From contig NZ_JAHLPT010000001.1 of assembly GCF_018918025.1 (NCBI RefSeq), positions 1-64,000 of the forward strand: a DNA stretch of 64,000 nucleotides. Direction: 5' to 3'. Position 1 is the first letter of the stretch; every line of letters begins with the position of its first letter. The stretch comes from Oscillibacter sp. MSJ-31 (lineage in GTDB: Bacteria; Bacillota; Clostridia; Oscillospirales; Oscillospiraceae). The notes beneath the pieces are model-generated. The model saw only the letters and a list, made by a program, of their open reading frames with translations. It was not told where the DNA came from and made no database searches. The position numbers and the translations under genes are program-made. Positions 1 to 8,063 of the stretch are shown one piece after another.

Positions 1-260
1 GAGGAAAATGTGCCCCTGTCGGCGTTGAGACCCCAGCTCTCCCAGAATTCGTCCTCGAAGTAGTTATAGCAGCCCCACGCGCGTCCGGTCTCATCCAACT
101 CCGGCGGATAGAGCAGGCGAATACGGTGGCCAAAGAGGCCCACCTCATCCACCGACATCATGCCGCTCGCATGGAGCAGCTTGAGCATCCGCTACGCGTA
201 TTCCGCACGCTGATTTTCCGGGATGTCCATTTCCCCAATGTAATCCGCAAAGGTTCCCAT
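1..260 (-). pseudogene. 5' part of an unrecognised gene interrupted by a TAG stop; runs off the window edge
   Basis: Reading the minus strand from ATG 260-258 gives a coherent reading frame (MGTFADYIGEMDIPENQ...) that meets TAG at codon 23 (194-192). It then stays open in the same frame to the window edge, with protein-like sequence (RMLKLLHASGMMSVDEV, then LLYPPELDETGRAWGCYNYF). A strong GGGAGG ribosome site lies about 9 bases before the ATG. A CAG to TAG transition in a Gln codon would explain the stop. I do not recognise the family. The 3' end lies outside the window, so further damage cannot be judged. Internal Met codons after the stop have no obvious ribosome site, so a shortened product seems unlikely. 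Confidence 0.5.
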
Positions 261-622
261 AAGCCTGTCCTCCCACATTTTCTTCCAGCATACCACGGGG
301 CAGGGGAGCAGTCATTGGAGCCGTGATATAATAGGGTGCGTTCTTTCCTGCCGGCGCCATTCAGACAAAATATTTTATGACAGTGCGAAAAAGCCTTGTG
401 TACCAGAGAGTTTTGAATTTCCCTATCATCGAAATTCCCATTTCGCACCCATTTTACACAAAATAAAATATGAGAATGCGCTATCACAGCTTCATTCTCT
501 AAACACCTGCAACGATCTGCTCTGCTGCATTTCGAATGTAGAAAATGCGGTATTCGCGTCGAATCACGCAGAGTCATGGATAATATTTGCGTCATATAAT
601 GCGATATTTGATGCAGAACCGG
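261..622. other. Intergenic stretch without a supported gene
   Basis: About 360 bases lie between the broken minus-strand gene and the promoter of the AAA ATPase gene. The reading frames crossing it have no ribosome sites and no recognisable protein sequence. It is AT-richer than the flanks. I see no RNA gene or convincing repeat. Confidence 0.5.
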
Positions 623-651
623 TTGATTTTTACGCGAATATCTGTTATAGT
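623..651 (+). promoter_or_regulatory. Promoter of the AAA ATPase gene
   Basis: TTGATT (623-628) and TATAGT (646-651) are separated by 17 bases, a vegetative sigma-A pattern. They lie 30 bases before the ATG of the gene at 681, which is preceded by a strong GAGGAGGG ribosome site at 667-674. Confidence 0.55.
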
Positions 652-680
652 ATTCTCAGTACCTTTGAGGAGGGCTGAAT

Positions 681-1976
681 ATGTATCGGAAAATTACAGG
701 ATTTCTGGAAGCGTGGAAAGAAAGTGAACACCGCAAGCCCCTTATTTTACAGGGTGCAAGACAGGTCGGAAAGACCTATTCCATTCTGGAGTTCGGTCGT
801 ACCCACTATGAAAATGTGGCGTACTTCAACTTTGAAACCAATCCGAAACTGAATGAGACCTTTGCGGAGAATATCAGCCCCGATTACCTGATCCCAATTT
901 TGTCTCATATTGCAGGTCAGACCATCGTAAAGGAAAAAACGCTCATCGTATTCGACGAGGTGCAGCTCTGCGAACGAGCATTGACTTCGCTCAAATACTT
1001 CTGTGAAGACGCTCCGGAGTATCACATCATTGTCGCAGGCAGCTTGCTCGGCGTTGCGGTCAACCGGGCAAAATTTTCTTTCCCCGTTGGGAAAGTCGAT
1101 ATGAAAACGATGTATCCCATGGATATGGAAGAGTTTATGCTGGCGCTCGGGGAGAACGATTTAGTAGAGCAGATTAAAAAGTGCTTTAATACCGATACGC
1201 TGCTGCCGTCTGCCTTGCACGATGCCGCCATGCAGCTTTACCGTCAATACCTTGTGGTCGGCGGTATGCCGGAGTGCGTGCTGCAATTCGCTGAAACAAC
1301 GGATTATATTCTTGTCCGTCACATACAGGATACGATACTTGCCAGCTACCTCAACGATATGAGCAAGTATAATAACCTGAACGAGATCAAGAAAACCAGA
1401 CTTGCATACGACAATATAACCGTTCAGCTCTCCAAGAAGAATACCCGTTTCCAATATAAGCTGCTCAAGAAGGGCGGACGGGCTTCCGAATTTGAAAATG
1501 CGATTGAATGGCTTTGCCTGTCCGGCATCGTGTCACAGGTCTACAAGGTCGAGCAAATCAAAAAGCCGCTTGAAAACTACCGTGATATTGACGCGTTCAA
1601 GATCTATGTGTCCGACTTAGGGCTGCTTTGCGCCAAGAAGGATCTGGCAGCCAATGACATTCTCTATATGGTCGAGGAAATCAATGACTTCAAGGGCGGT
1701 ATGGCGGAGAACTATGTCAATGTGCAGCTTACCATCAACGGCTACCGCACCTACTATTGGGAGTCCGAGCGTGGAGCTGAAATTGATTTTATCATTCAGC
1801 GTGACGGGCAGCTCGTTCCCATTGAGGTCAAGTCCGCAGATAACACCAAGGCCAAGAGCCTGCGGGTCTACATGGACACCTACAAGCCCGCTTACGCCAT
1901 TAAGCTCTCTGCGAAAAACTTCGGCTGTGAGGGAAATAAGAAGATCGTTCCTCTCTATGCTGCGTTTTGTATCTGA
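681..1976 (+). CDS. AAA-family ATPase with DUF4143-type C-terminal region
   Basis: A 431-residue ATP-binding protein of the AAA_14/DUF4143 group, common in gut Firmicutes, Bacteroidetes and archaea. Its cellular role is not established. The Walker A motif is GARQVGKT at residues 25-32 and the Walker B motif LIVFDE at 88-93. Near the C-terminus are E361, GAEID at 365-369 and IEVK at 381-384. Together these resemble the active site of the PD-(D/E)xK nuclease fold often seen at the end of such proteins. Start 681 follows a strong GAGGAGGG site by six bases and a good promoter. A long-stem terminator follows, so the gene is monocistronic. It is intact although broken genes flank it. Such genes are frequently accessory, so a defence or selfish-element role is possible but not shown here. 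Confidence 0.85.
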   Translation: MYRKITGFLEAWKESEHRKPLILQGARQVGKTYSILEFGRTHYENVAYFNFETNPKLNETFAENISPDYLIPILSHIAGQTIVKEKTLIVFDEVQLCERALTSLKYFCEDAPEYHIIVAGSLLGVAVNRAKFSFPVGKVDMKTMYPMDMEEFMLALGENDLVEQIKKCFNTDTLLPSALHDAAMQLYRQYLVVGGMPECVLQFAETTDYILVRHIQDTILASYLNDMSKYNNLNEIKKTRLAYDNITVQLSKKNTRFQYKLLKKGGRASEFENAIEWLCLSGIVSQVYKVEQIKKPLENYRDIDAFKIYVSDLGLLCAKKDLAANDILYMVEEINDFKGGMAENYVNVQLTINGYRTYYWESERGAEIDFIIQRDGQLVPIEVKSADNTKAKSLRVYMDTYKPAYAIKLSAKNFGCEGNKKIVPLYAAFCI

Positions 1977-2057
1977 GGGAAAAGGGACCGATGTTTACCG
2001 GCCCCTTCTCATTGCCGACGCAACGCCACGGATAGCGGCCGCCAAGTAAATCGGTTG

Positions 2058-2119
2058 AAAAAATAACCGAGTTGGTTAATTGAGGTAGTTCACCCTCGAT
2101 ACCCGACTTGGTTATTTTT
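2058..2119 (+). terminator. Long-stem terminator after the AAA ATPase gene
   Basis: The left arm AAAATAACCGAGTTGG and the right arm CCGACTTGGTTATTTT pair with few mismatches. An inner ATTGAGG/CCTCGAT helix continues the stem. The A-run and T-run on the two sides allow termination in both directions. Confidence 0.7.
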
Positions 2120-2132
2120 ATCAGTAGGCTTC

Positions 2133-2312
2133 TTATTTGAGCTCCTGCTCCAACGCGTCAAACTCCGGCGCGGAGAGAAAAACTCGGGCTGGTGTGATTG
2201 CAAGACCATCGCAGAGCTTCTTGATAACCGCCTGTGGAAAACGGCGGTTATCCATATTATAAAGCGCCGGCTTACTCTATCCAGCGCCGATATTTTCGCG
2301 CACTAAATTCAT
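2133..2312 (-). pseudogene. Remnant of an XRE/Cro-like HTH regulator, frame broken at least twice
   Basis: The minus strand contains fragments in different frames that together read like the C-terminal half of a short Cro/CI-type repressor: ALYNMDNRRFPQAVIKKLC, then DGLAITPARVF, then EFDALEQELK followed by TAA (2135-2133). No single frame stays open. A stop (TAG) interrupts the upstream part and a frameshift separates the last ten codons. The N-terminal half of the HTH domain is missing. It is best read as a decayed regulator left from a mobile or accessory insertion. Confidence 0.45.
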
Positions 2313-2404
2313 ACATTTCGTGCCTCTTGTGTGCAGAAAGATAAGAAAGCTGTTACTCTTTACCCGGTAGGATCGTCAGAGTTGGGGCGGCACAGCCTGC
2401 CTCA

Positions 2405-2457
2405 CACAAGGCCCATGGGCCTTGTGCCTCTCCGTTTGGAGAGGCACAAGTTTCTTT
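2405..2457 (+). promoter_or_regulatory. Two overlapping, mutually exclusive hairpins in the leader of the first surface gene
   Basis: Bases 2405-2426 form a perfect 22-base palindrome (CACAAGGCCC and its complement). Bases 2421-2450 form a second perfect hairpin with 13-bp arms (CTTGTGCCTCTCC, loop GTTT), followed by TTTCTTT at 2451-2457. The six bases CTTGTG at 2421-2426 belong to both structures, so only one can form. The second hairpin plus T-rich tail looks like an intrinsic terminator 32 bases before the ATG at 2489. The arrangement fits an attenuator, but it could also be a plain terminator for upstream transcription. Confidence 0.55.
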
Positions 2458-2488
2458 GCGGACAAGAAAACGTAAGGAGAGATCGCGT

Positions 2489-5400
2489 ATGAAGAAACGG
2501 ATAGTAAGTTTGCTGATGGCGTTTTGCCTGATCACGACGCTGCTGCCGACGATGACCTCGGCATTAGACATGAACGCCGTCCCCACACTGCTGTACGTCG
2601 GCGGGACAAATGTCATCGGCGGCGGCTACTGGAAGACCACAGCGGATGGCGGCCTGACCGCAGAGGGTGCGTCGGCAAGCGACTATAACGTCGCCTACAC
2701 GGCAGGCACGCACAGCCTGACGCTGAACAACGCCAGCATTAAGAAATACAGCTGGTCGCGCTATGGCGTGGTCGGGTATATCAATCAGGCGGGTATCTGG
2801 GCGGGTATCCATACGGACGGCTCGCTCGTCATTAACCTGATTGGCGAGAACACCATCGACCTCACCGGGGCGGGCACGCTGGACGCCGACTGCGCCGCCA
2901 TCGCCCTCGGCCAGGAGTATCAGTGGCTGACCTTTACCGGTGACGGCAACCTCACCGCGAAAAGCGGAAAAACGAGCGGCAACAGCTTTGGCGCGCTCGC
3001 CACGGCGTCCGTTACAATGAGTGGTACGGGCACGGTCAAGCTCCTCGGCGGCGAATGCGGCTATAACAAGGGCAGCGCCGGTATCTACAATCAGGGCTCG
3101 ATGGAAGACAACGACGCCATCATCGCCCCGCGCACGGGTACGCTCATCGCGGGCACGGACTTCGGCGGCGCGTCGAGCTTTGGCGTGTACGGCAAAATGC
3201 TGCTCTCAGAGTGGAACTACAACGTAAAGGGTGCGGAATTTGAAGGCGACTTCACCGCCTACTGCGGCGAGGCAGATCTTGCCGTAGCGTTGAGCCTGCC
3301 GCCGCTGTATTCTCCCATGGGCAGTTCCGTGCTGATGGGCAGTGAGGATCGCACGGGTGAGAACTATACCGCATACGACGCCATGGATAACGGGCTGTAC
3401 ACCTACGTCACCGTGAAGCATAATTTGAAAACGGGCGCGAGTATTAACGAAAGCAGCTTTGACGAGCTTTCAAAAACGCCCTATACCATAACAGTCACGA
3501 CGGCGAGCATCGACGGCAGCAATCCCGGCAATCAGGAGATCGAGTACGCGCTCGGCTCATACAACGCCAATCTGCCGTCCATCGGCTGGCAGAAGGAGAC
3601 CCTGTTCACGGGGCTGACGCCGCGCAAAACCTATATGGTCTATGCGCGTACCGCCGCCACGACCGAGTATGCCGCAGGTCCAGCGAAAGCCATCGCAGTC
3701 GCTATGCCTGTTGACGCGGTCACGACTGACAACGACGTTTCGGTATACACCGGCTTGAGTGTGGACGGCATTGCCATCGACAAGAGTAAAGACCTTGCCT
3801 ACAAAGCAGTTGGCGGTGACGATGGCTGGATGAGCTATAATTCGGCCAGCCGTACGCTGACACTCGGCGGCACGGTGACGATCACCCACGGCTGCCAGAC
3901 GATCGGCTACGGCGAGGCGGTGGGCATTTACTCCAACGCGGAGCTGCACATCGTGCTGGCGGACGGCGCGGTGGTCAACATCAACATGAAAAACTACGCG
4001 CGCGACCGTGATCTAGTCCGCGATTCGGAAACTGAAAAAAATGGTGACAAGGTGGTCCGCGGTACGCCGCTCACCGGGCGCTGCTACGGCATTTTGAACT
4101 ACGGCGACCTGACCATTGACGCAGCAGAGGGTTGCAAGGTCACGCCGAAGCTCAACATCAACGTCGTCGGCGCGGCGACCGCGTTCGGTATCTACGCCAA
4201 AGAGGTGCGCGACGCCTCCAGCGCCGTGCTGGAAGACGGCGATGTGACCATCGGTGCGGTGGATACGAACATTACTGTGCGCGGCATCACCGGGCCTGTG
4301 ACCATCAACCCGAGCCTGCTCACCCAGCAGGCGAACGGCTACCCCAACGTGACCGGTATTTCCTCGGGCGACGACATCACGTTTAACGGCGTTACCGGTG
4401 AGAATGAGAACAGCAGCACGCAGTACCATGTGCAGACCGTCGGCGGCTACAGCGGCCATCTGTTCACCGCGGGCGCGACTGGCTATGGTGTGGTGCAGAT
4501 GAACGGCGGCTATGTGTACGTCGAAAACAACGGCCGCAACGGCAACTACCGCATTTCCTACAACGATATGAAGTGGGCGCTCGGCTATACCTGCGAGGAC
4601 GCAGAGGGCAACCGTGTTGCAATGGACGATGCCATGTGGATCAAGGGCAGCGCAGCGTTCAACCCCAATGGCGAGCCGGTATTGAAGGGCACGCTCAAAA
4701 TTTCGGGCACGCTGGAAAAGGATGATAAATTGACTGCAACGATTGATGGTAGTAATGTTGTGGATGTCAGAAGAGTAAACTATCGGTGGTATCGCTATCG
4801 GTATGGCGCGGCGACCGCTATCAGTGGTGCAGTCTATGCAACCTACACCTTGGGGGCGGCGGACATTGGTTATCAGATTTACTGTGTAGCGACCTGTGTC
4901 GGTTATGCGGGCAGTTTGGTGAGTGACAAGACAGATAAAGTAGAAGCTGGTCCTGACATTCCAGAGGTTTATATTGCTGGTATACAACTCACCAAACAGA
5001 ACGCAGCGGACGTGCTGAAGGACAGCGGAGTTTCCTATGAGGGCAAGGTGTCCTATGACCCGGCGACCAACGTTCTGACACTTGATGACGTAACCTTGAC
5101 GGGTACAGGTGAGAAAGACGCGATTATTACCGCGACTGGTATCGGAAACGGTATTTCCATTAAACTGGTTGGAGAAAACACCCTGAGCACAACGGTCAGC
5201 GGAAAAATGGCGATTTATTGCAACGCGGTCGCTTTCTTTGGCGATGGTACGCTGAATGCACATGCGGATTATCCGCGCATTGCTACGATTAGAGCGAGCG
5301 GCCAAATGGATGTCGGAGGGGATTGCAGCATCAATGTCACCTGCAAAAATAGTCTGGACACCAGCGGTCTTACAAAGACACAGCCGGGGGCACTGAATGC

Positions 5401-6328
5401 CAGTGATCTGAATGTTTACGATAACAGCGTAATTTATGCCAAGGTCGACGACGCGAATGATGGAGGCAATGCGAAATGCTCCGCCATTGACGTTCCCTAT
5501 ACTGCAACGATCAAAGATAATGCGCAGGTCATTGCAATCGGCAGCCATCATGAGGCGTTCGTTGCTGGTTATCTGCACATTGAAGGCGGAAGCGTGAGAG
5601 CTGAATGTACGGGCAGTGGATATAAGTATACTGCCTCAACCAGCTCGGGTAAGCAGTGGAGGGAAGATGCTACGGAATACCCTGCCTTGAGATTGACTAC
5701 GCTGAATATAGCGTCGTATGGTATCAAAAATGGAGGTTCTAAACTCTCTGTAAGCAACGGCAGGCTGGAGCTTGTGTCTACACTCGGATATGGCATCCGG
5801 CATGAGGATACTGATATTGACATTAACAGTGATACGAAAGACCCGGATAACATTACGATTGCCAACGGCACTATTACCATAAAAATAGGTGCAAAGAAAA
5901 TGGCTCCTGTCACAATGGATGACACAGATGGTGTGATCATCACCGATAACTGCACCGTCTATGCCGGTGCGGCGGAGGACGGCTCCGACGCAAAAGAGTC
6001 CACGAAGGACGCTTTTTTGACAACGGGCAGCCGCTATGTCCAGCTGGTTTCGGATTCCTATGTCGGGCTTGACGCGGAGCGTGAGAACGGTACCGTTACG
6101 GTCAGCGCTACCGTGGGCGCCGGAGCTGCGGAACAGGCGGCGCTGCTGATCGTCCGCTATGACGCTGCGGGCAAGCTGATGGGAATGCGCCAGCCTACGC
6201 TGGACTTGTTTTCCGGTACGCAGACGATCACCGCTGTGTTTGCCGATGCGGCCGCGAGTGATACCTACAAGGTTTTCCTTTTCAACGGTACGAGCTATGT
6301 TCCGATGAACGCGGCGATCGAACCGTAG
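2489..6328 (+). CDS. Large exported surface protein with repeated beta-helix-like domains and the locus-specific C-terminal module
   Basis: A 1,279-residue secreted protein. Start 2489 is chosen because a TAAGGAGAG site lies eight bases upstream and because it gives a clean signal peptide (MKKRIVSLLMAFCL..., about 25 residues). At least three related blocks with a 'VGG/AG...SYDPATNVLTLDDVTLTG'-type core occur near residues 30-85, 420-460 and 825-880. Each is followed by turn-rich sequence suggestive of a right-handed beta-helix. An FN3-like segment lies around residues 325-410 and an Ig-like 'YRWYRYR...YTLGAADIGY' segment near 745-825. The last ~95 residues are the module shared with five other proteins of the locus. 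There is no catalytic motif, SLH repeat or LPXTG signal. GC content drops from above 60% to about 41% across 4,740-5,950, so the gene is a mosaic. Adhesion or a surface-scaffold role is inferred. Confidence 0.8.
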   Translation: MKKRIVSLLMAFCLITTLLPTMTSALDMNAVPTLLYVGGTNVIGGGYWKTTADGGLTAEGASASDYNVAYTAGTHSLTLNNASIKKYSWSRYGVVGYINQAGIWAGIHTDGSLVINLIGENTIDLTGAGTLDADCAAIALGQEYQWLTFTGDGNLTAKSGKTSGNSFGALATASVTMSGTGTVKLLGGECGYNKGSAGIYNQGSMEDNDAIIAPRTGTLIAGTDFGGASSFGVYGKMLLSEWNYNVKGAEFEGDFTAYCGEADLAVALSLPPLYSPMGSSVLMGSEDRTGENYTAYDAMDNGLYTYVTVKHNLKTGASINESSFDELSKTPYTITVTTASIDGSNPGNQEIEYALGSYNANLPSIGWQKETLFTGLTPRKTYMVYARTAATTEYAAGPAKAIAVAMPVDAVTTDNDVSVYTGLSVDGIAIDKSKDLAYKAVGGDDGWMSYNSASRTLTLGGTVTITHGCQTIGYGEAVGIYSNAELHIVLADGAVVNINMKNYARDRDLVRDSETEKNGDKVVRGTPLTGRCYGILNYGDLTIDAAEGCKVTPKLNINVVGAATAFGIYAKEVRDASSAVLEDGDVTIGAVDTNITVRGITGPVTINPSLLTQQANGYPNVTGISSGDDITFNGVTGENENSSTQYHVQTVGGYSGHLFTAGATGYGVVQMNGGYVYVENNGRNGNYRISYNDMKWALGYTCEDAEGNRVAMDDAMWIKGSAAFNPNGEPVLKGTLKISGTLEKDDKLTATIDGSNVVDVRRVNYRWYRYRYGAATAISGAVYATYTLGAADIGYQIYCVATCVGYAGSLVSDKTDKVEAGPDIPEVYIAGIQLTKQNAADVLKDSGVSYEGKVSYDPATNVLTLDDVTLTGTGEKDAIITATGIGNGISIKLVGENTLSTTVSGKMAIYCNAVAFFGDGTLNAHADYPRIATIRASGQMDVGGDCSINVTCKNSLDTSGLTKTQPGALNASDLNVYDNSVIYAKVDDANDGGNAKCSAIDVPYTATIKDNAQVIAIGSHHEAFVAGYLHIEGGSVRAECTGSGYKYTASTSSGKQWREDATEYPALRLTTLNIASYGIKNGGSKLSVSNGRLELVSTLGYGIRHEDTDIDINSDTKDPDNITIANGTITIKIGAKKMAPVTMDDTDGVIITDNCTVYAGAAEDGSDAKESTKDAFLTTGSRYVQLVSDSYVGLDAERENGTVTVSATVGAGAAEQAALLIVRYDAAGKLMGMRQPTLDLFSGTQTITAVFADAAASDTYKVFLFNGTSYVPMNAAIEP

Positions 6329-6339
6329 CTTCCAAAATG

Positions 6340-6390
6340 AAAAAGAGCATTGCCCTGCTGATTACATCCAGGTGGGGCAATGCTCTTTTT
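6340..6390. terminator. Bidirectional terminator between the surface gene and the convergent XRE gene
   Basis: A 15-bp perfect stem (AAAAGAGCATTGCCC, 6341-6355) is matched by GGGCAATGCTCTTTT (6375-6389), with a T-run on each strand. It serves the surface gene on + and the XRE regulator on minus, and lies just downstream of both stop codons. Confidence 0.85.
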
Positions 6391-6715
6391 ATGTATTTGA
6401 ATCAAGAAAGAGGTCAACGATCTGTCCCACGGCGGTCTGCTGCTCAGCGGACAGAGATTGAATTTTTGACGCGATCTCTGAGATTTCACCGCGGGAGCCG
6501 CGTCCGAAAAGCAGGTAGTCTGTGCTGACGTGCAGGATGGTGCTGATTTTAGCGAGATTCTCGGGGCGGATCGCCTTGTGCCCAAGTTCCAGGTTCGAGA
6601 TCATCTGAACGGAGACATCCATTTTTTCGGCGACCTGCTCCTGCGTGAGGCCAAGAGCTTTGCGCTGTATGCTGATCCGTTTGCCCAGATCCTTGAGTAA
6701 TTGAGGATTTGTCAT
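6389..6715 (-). CDS. XRE-family HTH transcriptional regulator
   Basis: A 108-residue protein with an N-terminal Cro/CI-type helix-turn-helix (residues ~8-63; LTQEQVAEKMDVSVQMISNLE at its core). It ends this domain in the usual 'VSTDYLL' element and has a short helical C-terminus likely used for dimerisation. It is a DNA-binding regulator acting in the cytoplasm. It is transcribed away from the cohesin-SLH gene at 6919. The 203-base gap between them holds a strong promoter overlapped by a dyad, so it is a natural candidate to control that promoter and perhaps itself. No ligand-binding or protease domain is present. Confidence 0.85.
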   Translation of the reverse strand: MTNPQLLKDLGKRISIQRKALGLTQEQVAEKMDVSVQMISNLELGHKAIRPENLAKISTILHVSTDYLLFGRGSRGEISEIASKIQSLSAEQQTAVGQIVDLFLDSNT

Positions 6716-6790
6716 ATTCTACTCCTTTGTATCAAGGGGAAATCGAGGTTTTTGGTAAAATAATACAATTTAAAGAGGTAGAATTTAACA

Positions 6791-6828
6791 ATCCATAGAT
6801 TGACTAAGTTAATCTATGGATATATAAT
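6791..6828 (+). promoter_or_regulatory. Promoter with overlapping operator dyad for the cohesin-SLH gene
   Basis: TTGACT (6800-6805) and TATAAT (6823-6828) are separated by 17 bases, a near-consensus promoter. An inverted repeat ATCCATAGATT (6791-6801) / AATCTATGGAT (6811-6821), with 11-bp perfect arms and a 9-base spacer, overlaps the -35 box and fills the spacer. This is a classic repressor geometry. The adjacent divergent XRE gene is the obvious candidate partner. The leader to the ATG at 6919 is about 80 bases. Confidence 0.7.
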
Positions 6829-6918
6829 CATAAATGGAAATGTGTCTAAAGTGTTAAAAATGTATAAACATTTGCGGCATACTAAACCGCGAGACCGCAC
6901 ATATTGAGGAGGTAGAAA

Positions 6919-8028
6919 ATGCGATCAAAAAAGAAAATAGGCAGACTGCTCGCGCTGTTCGTGCTGGCGGCGCTGCTGACGCTGCCGGCCTCGGCAGCGG
7001 GGACGACTCTGAGTATCCATGCGCCGGAAACGTTACCGGAAGTGGGGGAGACCTTTACCGTTTCGGTGGAGATCAGCGGCAACCCGGGACTCTGCGCGGC
7101 GCAGTACACGCTGACCTTTGACCGCAGCGTGGTAGCCTGTGAGAGCGCGTCGGTCGGCGCCGTGCTTGCGGGCACGCTGTCTGCGACAAATCCGAAGGCG
7201 GCAGGCGGCGCGATCGTCGCAACGGCTACGGTGACACCCGCAGCGGGCGACGGCACCATCGGCGAGTTTACGTTTAAGGTCGTGGGCAAGGGAACGACCG
7301 CGTTTGCGCTGACCGAGTGTGTGTTTACCGATGGGAACGGCGCGTCGGTCACGACCAATATCCCATCGGCTTCCGCGGGGACAGAATCGCCCGCCGGACC
7401 GACAGAGCCGGTGAAGCCGACGGACCCGACGGAGCCGGAAAAGCCTGCCGAGCCGGAAAAGCCGGCGACGGGAACCGGCAGCCAGACCTTCTCGGACGTT
7501 CCCAAAACCTTCTGGGGCTATGAGTACATTGAGGCGGCCGCGGCAAAGGGACTGGTCAACGGCATGACCGACGGCACGTTCGCACCGGACCGCGAGATGA
7601 CGCGCGCCGAGTTCGTTACGATGCTCTGGCGCATGGCGGGCAAGCCCGCGGCGGCAAAGGCCGCGCCGTTCACGGATGTTCCGGCAAATGCGTGGTATCG
7701 CGACGCGGTGAACTGGGCGGCGGAAAAGAAGGTTGTCAACGGCACGTCCGATACGACCTTTGGCCCGGACGGCAAGGTGACCCGTCAGGAAGCGGTCACC
7801 ATCCTGTTCCGCTACAGCGGCGGCACGAGCGGCATGGAGGCGATGCTGACCGGCGTTTACGACAGCCAGTTCACCGACAGCGGCACGATCGCGCCGTGGG
7901 CAAAGAGCGCGGTGTACTGGGCGGTCTACAACGGCGTGATCAACGGCACGTCCGATACGACGGTCAGTCCCGAGGGCACGGCATCGCGCGCGCAGGTTGC
8001 GACGATCCTTGTGCGTTATTCCAAGTGA
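6919..8028 (+). CDS. Cohesin-like domain protein with three SLH repeats (surface anchoring protein)
   Basis: A 369-residue exported protein with a signal peptide (residues 1-27, ending ...LPASAAG), a cohesin/CBM-like beta-sandwich (~28-150; GETFTVSVEISGNPGLCAAQ, YTLTFDRSVV, GEFTFKV), and a Pro/Thr/Glu/Lys-rich linker (~151-187). Three SLH repeats follow to the C-terminus (TFSDVP..., PFTDVPANAWYRDAV..., QFTDSGTIAPWA..., each ending in a TRAE/TRQE/SRAQ-type motif). This is the architecture of cellulosome anchoring proteins: SLH binds a pyruvylated wall polymer and the cohesin binds a dockerin. A GAGG ribosome site precedes the ATG. The next gene, 35 bases on, encodes a dockerin, which supports a cohesin function. 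Whether the two bind each other cannot be told from sequence. Confidence 0.8.
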   Translation: MRSKKKIGRLLALFVLAALLTLPASAAGTTLSIHAPETLPEVGETFTVSVEISGNPGLCAAQYTLTFDRSVVACESASVGAVLAGTLSATNPKAAGGAIVATATVTPAAGDGTIGEFTFKVVGKGTTAFALTECVFTDGNGASVTTNIPSASAGTESPAGPTEPVKPTDPTEPEKPAEPEKPATGTGSQTFSDVPKTFWGYEYIEAAAAKGLVNGMTDGTFAPDREMTRAEFVTMLWRMAGKPAAAKAAPFTDVPANAWYRDAVNWAAEKKVVNGTSDTTFGPDGKVTRQEAVTILFRYSGGTSGMEAMLTGVYDSQFTDSGTIAPWAKSAVYWAVYNGVINGTSDTTVSPEGTASRAQVATILVRYSK

Positions 8029-8063
8029 GCAAATATCATTTACATATTTGAAGGAGGAAGAAC

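Noticed and set aside
192-194. TAG inside the left-edge gene as a recoded sense codon
   Set aside because: Other genes in the window end at TAG (for example 6328 and 38564), so TAG acts as a normal stop here.
158-595. 145-codon minus-strand frame at the left edge
   Set aside because: No ribosome site. It overlaps, in another frame, the better supported interrupted gene, and no family is recognisable.
4013-5578. 521-codon minus-strand frame inside the first surface gene
   Set aside because: The + strand frame has a signal peptide, domain repeats and a ribosome site. The minus frame has no start signal or family resemblance.
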